A DNA stretch of 64,000 nt from Rhizobiaceae bacterium (GTDB lineage Bacteria; Pseudomonadota; Alphaproteobacteria; Rhizobiales; Rhizobiaceae), in assembly GCA_014238155.1 (NCBI GenBank), contig JABABQ010000062.1, positions 248,001 to 312,000 on the forward strand, in the 5' to 3' direction. How positions within the stretch are numbered: position 1 is the stretch's first letter; the number at the start of each line of letters is the position of its first letter. The position numbers and the translations under genes were made by a program. A model generated the notes under the pieces. The model saw only the letters and a program-made list of their open reading frames with translations, searched no databases and was not told where the DNA came from. This document shows positions 37,342-45,749 of the stretch, in pieces.

Positions 37342-38145
37342 TCAGGAGATTGGTTTTTTGACCAATGCCAGTTTGTAGAGATGCCATGTCGTATGTCCAA
37401 GCACCGGCAAGACCACGACAATGCCGGTAAACACTGGCAGGCTGGCAATAAAAGTCACAATACCGATTGCCGCACCCCAGCCGAGCATCACCCGCGGATT
37501 ACTGGTCACGGTTTTGACGCTCAGGATCATGGCCGACACAAAGTCGATCTCCTCATCCAGCAGTAACGGCATGGAGATCACGCTGATTGAAAATAATGCC
37601 GTCGCGACGAAAGCGCCAACCACCGATCCAACGCCCAGAAATAGTGCTCCGTTGCTGGTGGTGGTAAGAATGGTGACCATGCCTTCCAGATTTGAAAACG
37701 AGTTCCATTGCAGAAATACCGCCAACAGCAGGCGCACCTGATATATCCACACCCAAAACACAAACAGCATGACAAATGCCATCCAGCCAAATTCCCGGCG
37801 CTGCTGTTTGAATACGACCCCCAGAATATCACCCCAGCTGAACGCCTCTCCCAACTGATAACGGCGCGACATTTCATAAAGCCCGGCGGCCAGGAACGGT
37901 GCGACCAGCGGAAATCCTACTCCGGCCGGAACGATCATCCAGATCTGATCATAGAGCAGCAGGCCTGCCATGAAGACGATGCCAAACAGCGCCATAATCA
38001 GTCCAAAAAACATGCTCAGCATGGAACGTCGACTGAAATCGTGCAGGCCTCGTTTCAGAGCCAGGCGAACATCTGCAAATTCGACCGGCCGCAGCCTGAA
38101 CGTGTCAAATGGCTGTACCGGGGCTGGCTCCTGTGGTGTGATCAT
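37342..38145 (-). CDS. DUF2189 family integral membrane protein
   Basis: 267 residues from ATG 38145, preceded by GAGAGGAAG; the longer open frame to 38310 is not supported. About six hydrophobic segments. The N-terminal stretch VRLALKRGLHDFSRRSMLSMFFGLIMALFGI and the ...GWGAAIGIVTFIASLPVFTGIVVVLPVLGHTTWHLYK end are typical of DUF2189 proteins found in Alphaproteobacteria. Function unknown. Convergent with the diguanylate cyclase gene, 14 bases apart. Confidence 0.82.
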   Translation of the reverse strand: MITPQEPAPVQPFDTFRLRPVEFADVRLALKRGLHDFSRRSMLSMFFGLIMALFGIVFMAGLLLYDQIWMIVPAGVGFPLVAPFLAAGLYEMSRRYQLGEAFSWGDILGVVFKQQRREFGWMAFVMLFVFWVWIYQVRLLLAVFLQWNSFSNLEGMVTILTTTSNGALFLGVGSVVGAFVATALFSISVISMPLLLDEEIDFVSAMILSVKTVTSNPRVMLGWGAAIGIVTFIASLPVFTGIVVVLPVLGHTTWHLYKLALVKKPIS

Positions 38146-38412
38146 ACCCGTTCTTCCTCTCAATATTTTGACTATCACCAATTTCCCGGACGGCCAAAGA
38201 ATGTTCCATCGGTGATTAAAGGGGTGATTAAAGGAAAGCGTTGCGAGCCTGTCCTTGACGCAGATCAACTGCCCAAAGCCCGCGATCAAACCGGTTTTTT
38301 TTACCTTCATGCGCCGCCATCAGCGGCACAAATTCGTGCGGTTATTCCACTGTACCCGGCAATGCGCTAGACTGACAGGTGCCGCGACAGCCACAACAGC
38401 TGGAGAAACACG

Positions 38413-40086
38413 TTGGAATATTACGATCTTGGAGATTATAGCCGCACAATAACAACCTCTTCGCCCGCCGCTCAGCTTTGGTTTGACCGCGGCCTTATCT
38501 GGAATTTTGCCTATCATCACGAAGAGGCGATTGTCTGTTTCCAAAAGGCGTTGGAGGCCGACCCGGATTGCGCCATGGCCCATTGGGGCATCGCCTATGC
38601 GATCGGCCCAAACTACAACAAACCATGGGAGGCGTTTGAGGAAGACGAACAGCCCGAAGCGCTGGATACCGCCTGGAACGCAATTCGCGGCGCTCAGGCG
38701 GCGGCCGCGACCGCCGCCACCGTCGCCGCCGCCGCCGGCAAATTGTCGCCATTTGAACAGGCGCTGATTGACGCCATCCCGCTGCGCTATCCAAAGACCG
38801 CCGATATTGAAGCATTCGCTCCGTGGAACGATGCCTATGCCGATGCCATGCGGGCTGTCCACAAAGCCCACCCCAATGATCTTGATGTCTGCTGCCTGTT
38901 TGCCGAAGCGATCATGAACCGAACCCCATGGGAGTTGTGGGACCTGCCCAGTGGTCAGCCTGCCGAAGGCGCCGATACGCTGGAAGCCATCGAGGTCCTG
39001 GACACCGCCTTCGAACAAATCGACGGAGCCTGGGCGCATCCTGGGCTGCTGCACATGTATCTTCATCTGATGGAAATGTCGCCGCATCCCGAGCGGGCGC
39101 TGCGGCATGGCGATTGTCTTGCTACACTGGTGCCGGATGCCGGTCATCTGCTGCACATGGCCACCCATGTTGATGTGCTGTGTGGTGATTATGAAAATGT
39201 TGTGTCGCGCAACAGCAGAGCCATTATCGCCGACCGCAAATATCTGGCCGCAGCCGGGCCAGAAAATTTCTACTCGGTTTATCGGTGTCACAACTACCAC
39301 TTTAAGATCTATGGTGCGATGTTCCTTGGCCAGCCGGGTATTGCGCTGCAAACCGCCGATGAACTGGTTGCCACCCTGCCGGCGGAAACCTTGCGGCCGA
39401 TGGCCGATTGGTTTGAGGCCTTTGTTGGCATGAAACAGCACGTGCTGATCCGGTTTGGCCGTTGGCAGGAAATTCTTGATCAAAAGATGCCCGAGGACGC
39501 TGAACTGTTCAGCGTTACCACCGCGCTGATGCATTATGCCCGCACCGTGGCACTGGCCAATTCCGGTAAACCGGATGCGGCGGAGCAGGAAAAGCAACTC
39601 TATCTTGCCGCCTATGAGCGGGTGCCACAAAGCCGCATGTTGTTCAACAATGCCTGCCGGGACATCTTGAAAGTAGGCGAGCAGATGATGTGTGGCGAGC
39701 TTGAATATCATAAGGGCAATCACGCCGCCGCCTTTGATCATCTGCGCAGTTCCATCGAGCTTGATGATAATCTGCCCTATGATGAACCCTGGGGCTGGAT
39801 GCAGCCGACCCGCCATGCGCTGGGCGCCCTGTTGCTGGAACAGGGGCATTATGAGGAAGCCGAGGCGGTCTACCGGGCCGATCTGGGGCTTGATGCAACG
39901 CTGAGCCGCGCCTGTCAGCATCCTGATAATGTCTGGAGCCTGCACGGTCTTCATGAATGCCTCACCCGGCGCGGAGAAACCGTGGAATGCGCCCATATCA
40001 AATTAAAGCTCGACAAGGCTGTGGCGCGTGCCGAAGTTCCCATCAAAGCCTCGTGCTATTGTCGGCAACAAACCGCTGCCGCCTAG
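38413..40086 (+). CDS. Tetratricopeptide-repeat protein
   Basis: 557 residues with a TTG start at 38413, preceded by CTGGAGAA. TPR-like helical pairs are visible near the start (AAQLWFDRGLIWNFAYHHEEAIVCFQKALEADPDCAMAHWGIAYA) and near the end (ALLLEQGHYEEAEAVYRADLG). No signal peptide. Around residues 94-111 there is an Ala/Thr insertion (AQAAAATAATVAAAAGK) from a GCC/ACC tract. Function unknown; the family is often annotated only as TPR protein. A 558-codon open frame on the opposite strand is an antisense shadow. Confidence 0.85.
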   Translation: MEYYDLGDYSRTITTSSPAAQLWFDRGLIWNFAYHHEEAIVCFQKALEADPDCAMAHWGIAYAIGPNYNKPWEAFEEDEQPEALDTAWNAIRGAQAAAATAATVAAAAGKLSPFEQALIDAIPLRYPKTADIEAFAPWNDAYADAMRAVHKAHPNDLDVCCLFAEAIMNRTPWELWDLPSGQPAEGADTLEAIEVLDTAFEQIDGAWAHPGLLHMYLHLMEMSPHPERALRHGDCLATLVPDAGHLLHMATHVDVLCGDYENVVSRNSRAIIADRKYLAAAGPENFYSVYRCHNYHFKIYGAMFLGQPGIALQTADELVATLPAETLRPMADWFEAFVGMKQHVLIRFGRWQEILDQKMPEDAELFSVTTALMHYARTVALANSGKPDAAEQEKQLYLAAYERVPQSRMLFNNACRDILKVGEQMMCGELEYHKGNHAAAFDHLRSSIELDDNLPYDEPWGWMQPTRHALGALLLEQGHYEEAEAVYRADLGLDATLSRACQHPDNVWSLHGLHECLTRRGETVECAHIKLKLDKAVARAEVPIKASCYCRQQTAAA

Positions 40087-40118
40087 CGGCAGCGCTAACA
40101 AATAACCGAGCGCTGCCG
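40087..40118. terminator. Hairpin between convergent TPR and SPW genes
   Basis: CGGCAGCGCT (40087-40096) pairs perfectly with AGCGCTGCCG (40109-40118) around a 12-base loop, one base after the TPR stop codon. T runs on either side are poor, so termination efficiency is uncertain. Confidence 0.6.
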
Positions 40119-40130
40119 TTCCCAAGTCCG

Positions 40131-40502
40131 CTAAGCCACTTGTACCATCAGTTGCTGAGGCTTGTGCAAAGTTACAACGGCCAACACAGCCGCTGCGTTG
40201 GCCCAGTAGTACCATGCATCAATGCCTGTAAAACTGAAGGCAAATGGGGCCAGGAGAAATACCAGTCCCACAGCACCGTCCACCAATAGATGAAATGAAT
40301 ATGGCAATACTCGAATTACACCGAGTTCGTGGTCGGTCAATATCGTTAGTCCGAATGCCGCGATGCCGACGACAATGGACAGCCAAAAGGCCACTGGACT
40401 TGAATTTCCCAGCGACAGAACGACGGGCAATCCCACGAGGGCAAAGGCTACCGGATAGTCAAGATAGGCATGGATCTTTTTTGTGATAAATCGAATGTCC
40501 AT
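40131..40502 (-). CDS. SPW repeat-like membrane protein
   Basis: 123 residues from ATG 40502, preceded by CAGGAG. Four hydrophobic segments arranged as two pairs. Two weakly repeated halves (VALVGLPVVLSLGNSSPVAFWLSIVVGIAAF and LVFLLAPFAFSFTGIDAWYYWANAAAVLAV) match the S-P-x-W / Y-Y-W-A-N pattern of SPW-repeat proteins. Function unknown. The next gene upstream, an AraC regulator, is on the same strand. Confidence 0.75.
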   Translation of the reverse strand: MDIRFITKKIHAYLDYPVAFALVGLPVVLSLGNSSPVAFWLSIVVGIAAFGLTILTDHELGVIRVLPYSFHLLVDGAVGLVFLLAPFAFSFTGIDAWYYWANAAAVLAVVTLHKPQQLMVQVA

Positions 40503-40649
40503 GATGGAGCTCCTGTTTGAATGTACGTAAGAAGCCGAAGTAGATACTTGGCTTGCTCCCATGTTCATGCATCAAGGCAGGACTTTACATGAGCATTTAA
40601 CCGGATTTTTTGATTAAACGTCCGGAACATTGTCGAGCATCAGATAATG

Positions 40650-41594
40650 TCAACTTATCGACTTTGCTTCGCGTCGAAAAATTCCCGGGGTTACATTGAA
40701 TTGTTTTTTGAACGCTCGCGTGAACGCTGCTTCCGAGCCATAGCCAACTGCTTCAGCAATATCGATAATGGTTTCGGAACTTTTTGCCAGCTGCCGATGA
40801 GCAAGTTGCATACGCCAGTGGGTGACATAATTATGTGGTGTCATCCCGATCAGCGCGTTGAACCGCTCCGCAAATACTGTGCGAGACATTCCGGCAATCG
40901 CCGCCATCGACTGAACCGTCCAGTTGTCTTCAGGATTTGAATGGACGGCATTCAAACTGCGGCTAAGTTTTGGATCCAACACACCCGCCAAACTACCGGC
41001 TTGATCACCAACCAAATCTACAAAGGCACGTACCGTTTGAATAAAGATGATTTCGGTCAATCGATGAACAATTGCCCCTGCTCCGGCTTTCTCTCCCAAC
41101 ACTTCTGAAGAGACAAACCGGATGACGGAATCAAGCCAGTCCGCGTTCATTGTCTGAGTGTTGGGAAGATGTATTACTTCCGGCAATCCTGCCAGCAGGG
41201 GATGCGTAACTCCTTCCTCAAACTCAAAATGACCACAGAACAGCTTGCAGGAGCCGAATTCATCTTCTCCCCCATACACCAGTGCTCCGGTCCCGTCATA
41301 ACCGGACCTGGATAAAACAAAATCCAGTTCGTCGGCCTCTCTTTCGGGAATGTCGGAAAGTACATGAGAAACACCATGCGGGATGACGACCAGGTCTCCC
41401 GTCGAAAGATGGATCGGATCGGATAAACCAGCAATTGCAACAAAACAGCTGCCACGCATCACCATGTGGAAACGCGCGACGTTGCTGTAATTTGGAACTT
41501 CCACCCCCCACGGTGAACTGAAGTCGGTATGAAAATAGACAGTGCCTCGCATCTGCAAAGCGTTCAAAATTTGACTGAGCGCATCATTTTCCAT
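40650..41594 (-). CDS. AraC family transcriptional regulator
   Basis: 314 residues. The N-terminal ~170 residues look like a cupin ligand-binding domain (HMVMRGSCFVAIAGLSDPIHLSTGDLVVIPHGVSHVLSD). The C-terminal 100 residues hold two helix-turn-helix units (SMAAIAGMSRTVFAERFNALIGMTPHNYVTHWRMQLA and IDIAEAVGYGSEAAFTRAFKKQFNVTP). It is divergent from the DUF4142 gene, with 215 bases between them, so these are likely targets together with the SPW gene. The ligand is unknown. Confidence 0.9.
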   Translation of the reverse strand: MENDALSQILNALQMRGTVYFHTDFSSPWGVEVPNYSNVARFHMVMRGSCFVAIAGLSDPIHLSTGDLVVIPHGVSHVLSDIPEREADELDFVLSRSGYDGTGALVYGGEDEFGSCKLFCGHFEFEEGVTHPLLAGLPEVIHLPNTQTMNADWLDSVIRFVSSEVLGEKAGAGAIVHRLTEIIFIQTVRAFVDLVGDQAGSLAGVLDPKLSRSLNAVHSNPEDNWTVQSMAAIAGMSRTVFAERFNALIGMTPHNYVTHWRMQLAHRQLAKSSETIIDIAEAVGYGSEAAFTRAFKKQFNVTPGIFRREAKSIS

Positions 41595-41809
41595 TGCCCG
41601 TATCCCCTGTTGACTTCTCTACAGTTTAGAAAACACGCCAATGCACGAGTGACAAGCCAGCCGGACGATTGATCAAAAAACGCGGACGAATGCCTGTAGA
41701 AATGAGGGCGAAATTCCCTCCAGTTTGCTGGCAAGGAAATTCTTCCTTCAAATCGAAAGCAACCAGAAGGCGGCAATATCACAACGCCGCTTCAATTGGA
41801 GATGACAAA

Positions 41810-42355
41810 ATGAAGTCAACAATCAGCAAACTTGTAACTGCAGCGATGTTGGTTACGTCGGCCGCATTAATGGCGCCCAACGCGAGTGCAAAAGATGCAA
41901 CCGATCTCAATGATCTGGAAATCGCCCATGTTGCCTACACTGCAGGCAATATCGATATTCGCTATGCTCATCTTGCGATGGCGAAATCAGGAAATGAGCA
42001 GGTTCTAAAATTTGCGGCTCTGATGTTGCAGGATCACAAAGCGGTCAATGATCAGGCTGTGGCGCTCATTACCAAACTTGGTATTAAGCCCATGGACAAC
42101 GATGTCAGCAAGACGCTTGTCAAAAACTCCCAGGCGTTAATTGCAGAAATGAGTGCGCTCGAGGGCAACGCGTTCGACAGGAAATATGCCGGCAATGAAC
42201 ATGCCTATCACCAGTTCGTAAATGGCGCACTGGAAGGTGTGTTTATTCCAAATGCCCAGAATGCCGACCTCAAGAGCCTGCTTAAGGCTGGTCTGCAAGT
42301 CTTCAAGGTCCACGAAGGTCATGCAGAAATGATGTCAAAAGCAGTTGGCAATTAG
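41810..42355 (+). CDS. DUF4142 domain periplasmic protein
   Basis: 181 residues from ATG 41810, preceded by TTGGAGATG. A signal peptide ends near ASA (residue ~25). The mature part is a ferritin-like four-helix DUF4142 domain: EIAHVAYTAGNIDIRYAHLAMAKSGNEQVLKFAALMLQDHKAVNDQA. His and Glu residues repeat along the helices. Function not established in the family. It is followed 73 bases later by a cupredoxin gene, likely co-transcribed. Confidence 0.85.
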   Translation: MKSTISKLVTAAMLVTSAALMAPNASAKDATDLNDLEIAHVAYTAGNIDIRYAHLAMAKSGNEQVLKFAALMLQDHKAVNDQAVALITKLGIKPMDNDVSKTLVKNSQALIAEMSALEGNAFDRKYAGNEHAYHQFVNGALEGVFIPNAQNADLKSLLKAGLQVFKVHEGHAEMMSKAVGN

Positions 42356-42428
42356 TCGACGCAACTTCCCTGGCCGACCGTCTCCATCGACACGGTCGGC
42401 CCGACAGCCAAACAATCAGGAGTTTGCA

Positions 42429-42749
42429 ATGCTGACACGCCGCACCCTTATCTCATCGATGGTTTTGGCCATTGGAACAAGACCATCACTCGCCGAGCCC
42501 ACGACTCATCACGTGGACATAATGGGTTTCCAGTTCACGCCAAAACTGCTCACCGTGAGTTCTGGTGACAGAGTCGTCTTCACCAACAGGGATGTCGTTC
42601 CCCATACCGCAAGTGCCGTCGACGGGAGTTGGGGGTCAGTTGACCTGTCCAATGGCGCCCAATGGTCACTTGAAGTGGTGCGGCGTGGAAATCTGGATTA
42701 TTACTGCCAACACCATCCTGTCATGCGAGGCACGCTGATTTCATCGTGA
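42429..42749 (+). CDS. Cupredoxin (plastocyanin/pseudoazurin-like copper protein)
   Basis: 106 residues from ATG 42429, preceded by CAGGAG. A signal peptide (MLTRRTLISSMVLAIGTRPSLAEP) precedes a beta-barrel core: FQFTPKLLTVSSGDRVVFTNRDVVPHTASA. The type 1 copper ligands are all present: His in VPHTA, then Cys, His and Met in DYYCQHHPVMRG. A small periplasmic electron carrier or copper-binding protein. It is downstream of the DUF4142 gene. Confidence 0.88.
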   Translation: MLTRRTLISSMVLAIGTRPSLAEPTTHHVDIMGFQFTPKLLTVSSGDRVVFTNRDVVPHTASAVDGSWGSVDLSNGAQWSLEVVRRGNLDYYCQHHPVMRGTLISS

Positions 42750-43216
42750 TGCCAACCAACCAGTTTTGCACGACGGCACGAAAATCTCGGCAGGATCCGA
42801 GGGCATTGTGTGGGCTTGGAGAGAGGTGTCACGTTTTTGCATATTTTGCGTGCATTTCGCTTGCGCGAGCGCTGTTAAGCGCAAAATCAAGTTCGCTGCC
42901 GCCAGGCAACCTCGCGGGTCTGCCCCTTTATCGATGCAGCAGAAACAGTGAATTTGACGAAGACAGTCTGAATAATACGATTGTGCCACTCTTGGCCAAT
43001 TCTGCCAGATTAAGGCGGTTTTTGGTCAGAGTATTGAATTTTGAGAGAGGCCGGACAACGGTTCGATTCCGGACCAAAACCGAAAACAATCCATTTCGGT
43101 GTTTCCGATCCAGCCCCAAGCTCATCCGCAAGGTCGTAGTGACATAAGTTCCGCTTGCCCGGCCGTTTTGTCTCAAACAATTACATAATTAATGTCTGGA
43201 TTGCGCCACGCGCTCA
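42750..43216. other. Gap without a convincing gene
   Basis: No reading frame here has a credible start, ribosome binding site or family similarity. The main structure is a stem: CGGTTTTTGGTC (43016-43027) pairs with GACCAAAACCG (43072-43082) around 44 bases that include GGTTCGATTCC, which resembles a tRNA T-loop. No cloverleaf can be built. A structured 5' or 3' UTR, or a small RNA, is possible but unproven. Confidence 0.35.
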
Positions 43217-43426
43217 TCATGCAAGCTCAATCTTGCTGACGGCTGTCTTTCCGCTACGGGAATCAACTTCGGTGTCAAACGAAACCTTTTGCCCCTCTGC
43301 AAGAGTACTAATGTTAGCTCGCTCCAACGCGGTCGCGTGAACAAAAACGTCTTGGGCGCCATCGTCGGGTTGAATGAAGCCAAAGCCCTTTTGGCTGTTA
43401 TAGAATTTTACTGTTCCGGTGTTCAT
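43217..43426 (-). CDS. Cold-shock domain protein (CspA family)
   Basis: 69-residue single cold-shock domain that binds single-stranded RNA and DNA. RNP1 is QKGFGFIQPDDG and RNP2 is DVFVHATAL. It begins MNTGTVKFYN, typical for alphaproteobacterial Csp proteins. It stands alone between two long non-coding gaps. Confidence 0.94.
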   Translation of the reverse strand: MNTGTVKFYNSQKGFGFIQPDDGAQDVFVHATALERANISTLAEGQKVSFDTEVDSRSGKTAVSKIELA

Positions 43427-43956
43427 TGAATTTACCTTTCACCAAAGAATTACCTTCCGGTCGGCACATGAAAAACCATGCTCCGAGTCCCGTATTCGAA
43501 TAATGTAGAAATGCCTGAAGAGAGCGTATCCATCAATGATGGGCGAAGAAAACAAGAAGTTCATCAATAGCCGACAACAGTCCAATAGTCCTCAATTGAG
43601 CTTTAGGCAAGTCAGGAAGGTTGATGCATGTTGGCAATGTGCACCAATTTCGAACTGCGTCATGTCGCCGACGAGCTACGCAAAAGTTGAGAAACAGTGA
43701 TTGTTCTGGACAACAAACCGCTAATTCCACTTTGCTGCCATCCGCACCGCTAACGGGTGATGCATTGCAAGCCGCGGAAGCGGACTTTCGACACTGCGGG
43801 TTGGTGGCGCGATCTGAACCAGTCAGACGATCAGCAATGGACAGGCACGACCGTTTTGGGAACCACTCAGCTAGGGCAACAAGAACCTGCAATAAACTGT
43901 TGCAATTATCGCGAAACCTGCAGACGTTTCACAATCAGTAATTGCGGCGCTTGGAG
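43427..43956. other. Gap without a convincing gene
   Basis: Several open frames run through it on both strands (up to 119 codons), but none has a good start site or a familiar sequence, and their compositions differ from neighbouring genes. It may hold the csp upstream region and degenerate sequence. No repeat or hairpin stands out. Confidence 0.4.
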
Positions 43957-44355
43957 ATGCTGTTGGAATCCCAAAAATTGGAAGATTTGGTGCGCGATTA
44001 TTTTCGCGGCGTTGATGGTGAAGATCTCGAAGGAATTTTTCAGACACTGGACGATGATTGCATCTTTACTGTCGAGACCCATCAAATTCATCTTCAAGGT
44101 CGAGACCAGATATCGGCGATGTTTCAGCGCCTGTGGGACAATCACAAATCTGTGCGCCACGACCATTTCATATTTGTCACCGATCCAGACACCAGCCGGA
44201 TTGCAGTTCAGTTTCGCGTCACCAACACGCTCGAAGATGGCCAACAGGTGTTCAAGTCAAACAGCAATTTCTTTGAAGTGGAGCGCGGCAAGTTTCGTCG
44301 GGTCAATGTGTACATGGCCGGCGAAAATACGCTCAGTCTGCCGGACTCAATCTGA
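43957..44355 (+). CDS. NTF2-like/SnoaL-fold protein
   Basis: 132 residues. The helix-then-strand opening LEDLVRDYFRGVDGEDLEGIFQTLDDDCIFTVETHQIHLQGRDQISAMFQRLW is the NTF2/SnoaL cone fold pattern; such proteins are isomerases, hydrolases or ligand binders. The start at ATG 43957 is uncertain because the GGAG sits immediately before it; a TTG at 43942 would be better spaced. It overlaps the convergent NTF2-like gene by 9 bases. Confidence 0.7.
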   Translation: MLLESQKLEDLVRDYFRGVDGEDLEGIFQTLDDDCIFTVETHQIHLQGRDQISAMFQRLWDNHKSVRHDHFIFVTDPDTSRIAVQFRVTNTLEDGQQVFKSNSNFFEVERGKFRRVNVYMAGENTLSLPDSI

Positions 44356-44781
44356 GCGTAGCACCTCACCCAAATCGTTCCAGACCTGTTGGTCCTGCAA
44401 CTTGTTATCGCGCACCGTGAACCGGTCGATGAAGCGAATGCCCCTGAAATCTGAGCCGTCCAGTAACTTGCCCTGCAAGGTACCAAAACAATAGACAATC
44501 GCATCCGTGCCACTGTGGGCCTCGTCAAACCGATCGTAGGATTTTCCAATGGCGAGATAGCGCTGCCTGCCCCAAACAACCAGTTCCTCCAGTTCAGTAA
44601 AACGAGCGTCGCCGGGAAATGTCATCTCAAATTCCGGCGACAGATAGTTTCGCGCAGCATCCAGATCGCGCCGCTGCATGGCGTCAAGAAACGAACGAAC
44701 GATACCGCTAGCGGCCTGCTTTTGCAGACCAGTGTCGTCGGGTGAAGTCGGTTGATTTGTCGCGTGTTCTTGGTCGCTCAT
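44347..44781 (-). CDS. NTF2-like/SnoaL-fold protein
   Basis: 144 residues with the pattern IVRSFLDAMQRRDLDAARNYLSPEFEMTFPG followed by strand-rich sequence and a C-terminal DRFTVRDNKLQDQQVWND, typical of SnoaL-like proteins. It is divergent from the GntR regulator gene with a 67-base shared promoter region that holds a 15-base dyad, so it may belong to the regulon of the large catabolic operon. No catalytic residues can be assigned. Confidence 0.75.
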   Translation of the reverse strand: MSDQEHATNQPTSPDDTGLQKQAASGIVRSFLDAMQRRDLDAARNYLSPEFEMTFPGDARFTELEELVVWGRQRYLAIGKSYDRFDEAHSGTDAIVYCFGTLQGKLLDGSDFRGIRFIDRFTVRDNKLQDQQVWNDLGEVLRSD

Positions 44782-44805
44782 TGACGTGTTATCCTCAGCC
44801 TGTGC

Positions 44806-44834
44806 TTGACATTATCATAATGATATAACTTTAT
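44806..44834 (+). promoter_or_regulatory. Candidate promoter with palindromic GntR operator
   Basis: TTGACA (44806-44811) is followed by the dyad TTATCAT-A-ATGATAT (44812-44826) and, 17 bases after the -35, a weak CTTTAT -10. The dyad sits between -35 and -10 in the 67-base region between the divergent SnoaL-like and gntR genes. A repressor bound there would block the operon. Binding by the adjacent GntR protein is inference. Confidence 0.55.
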
Positions 44835-44848
44835 ACCAATTGAAGTAA

Positions 44849-45748
44849 GTGCAATCTGGGTGCTTTCACCGTGCCAATCAGCCGAGCGGACAGTTTAATT
44901 TGTCAGTAGCAGCAGCAAAAATTGGATCTCGAACTTTTTCCTTGGGACTGGTTGATGATCGGTCCCCGACACCGCTCTATCATCAGGTATATTTGATCTT
45001 GCGTGGTAAGATCCTGAAGGGCGAGTTCGCTTTTGACGTGCCGATGCCAAGTGAACAACAGACCGCGGAGATATTCGGCGTATCGCGGATCACCGCAAAA
45101 CGGGCACTCAATGATCTGGCTTCCGACGGATTGGTGAAGCGCGAACGAGGTCGCGGAACGCGGGTGATTTTTCGCGCACCGGTGCAGCCCTTGCGATCGA
45201 GTGTTGATGGCCTGCTGGAAAACCTGTTGCAGATGGGGTTGGAAACCGAGGTGCTGCTGAAGTCGTTCGGTTATGTCAGGCCGGATCGCGATGTGGCGCA
45301 GGCGCTGCAATGCGCAGATGATGATTTGGTTCAACATGCCATTCGGGTGCGCAGCCTTGATGGTGAACCATTTTCATATCTGGAAACTTATGTGCCGGAG
45401 CAGATAGGGCGCAGCTACAGTCGCGACGATTTGGCAACCCGGCCTTTGCTGGAATTGCTGGAGCGTTCCGGCGTTGTTATTTCCCGGGCGGAGCAAACCA
45501 TCAATGCAACACTTGCCAATATTGAGGTGGCCAATGCTCTGGTGCTCGATCTGGCGGCGCCATTGTTGAGCATTCAGCGCACAGTTTACGATCAAAACGA
45601 CAAACCGGTTGAATTTATCCGGGCGCTCTACCGTCCGGACCGATACCAATATCGCATGATGCTTTCACGTGTCGGCGATGAAATGTCGCGGTCCTGGTCT
45701 CCGACCAGCGATCAATCAGAATCCAAACAATCAACACAGGGAGAGTAA
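44849..45748 (+). CDS. GntR family (HutC/UTRA type) transcriptional regulator
   Basis: Up to 299 residues. The winged helix-turn-helix covers residues ~37-108 (PLYHQVYLILRGKILKGEF...PSEQQTAEIFGVSRITAKRALNDLASDGLVKRERGRGTRV). The C-terminal UTRA ligand-binding domain follows (LDGEPFSYLETYVPE, then the final VEFIRALYRPDRYQYRM). The marked start is a GTG; a TTG at 44942 just before the family core is an alternative. It stops 1 base before the Liv-type receptor gene, so the regulator is the first gene of the operon it presumably controls. Confidence 0.88.
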   Translation: MQSGCFHRANQPSGQFNLSVAAAKIGSRTFSLGLVDDRSPTPLYHQVYLILRGKILKGEFAFDVPMPSEQQTAEIFGVSRITAKRALNDLASDGLVKRERGRGTRVIFRAPVQPLRSSVDGLLENLLQMGLETEVLLKSFGYVRPDRDVAQALQCADDDLVQHAIRVRSLDGEPFSYLETYVPEQIGRSYSRDDLATRPLLELLERSGVVISRAEQTINATLANIEVANALVLDLAAPLLSIQRTVYDQNDKPVEFIRALYRPDRYQYRMMLSRVGDEMSRSWSPTSDQSESKQSTQGE

Positions 45749-45749
45749 G

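Noticed and set aside
38320-39996. 558-codon open frame antisense to the TPR gene
   Set aside because: It lacks a family pattern, is rich in His/Gln/Gly as expected from an antisense shadow, and lies wholly over a well-supported TPR gene.
43050-43080. Possible tRNA (GGTTCGATTCC T-loop)
   Set aside because: The T-stem pairs at only three positions and no acceptor, D or anticodon arm can be placed.
43533-44494. Open frames of 106-245 codons in and beyond the csp downstream gap
   Set aside because: No start signals or recognisable domains, and the longest overlaps the NTF2-like gene in another frame.
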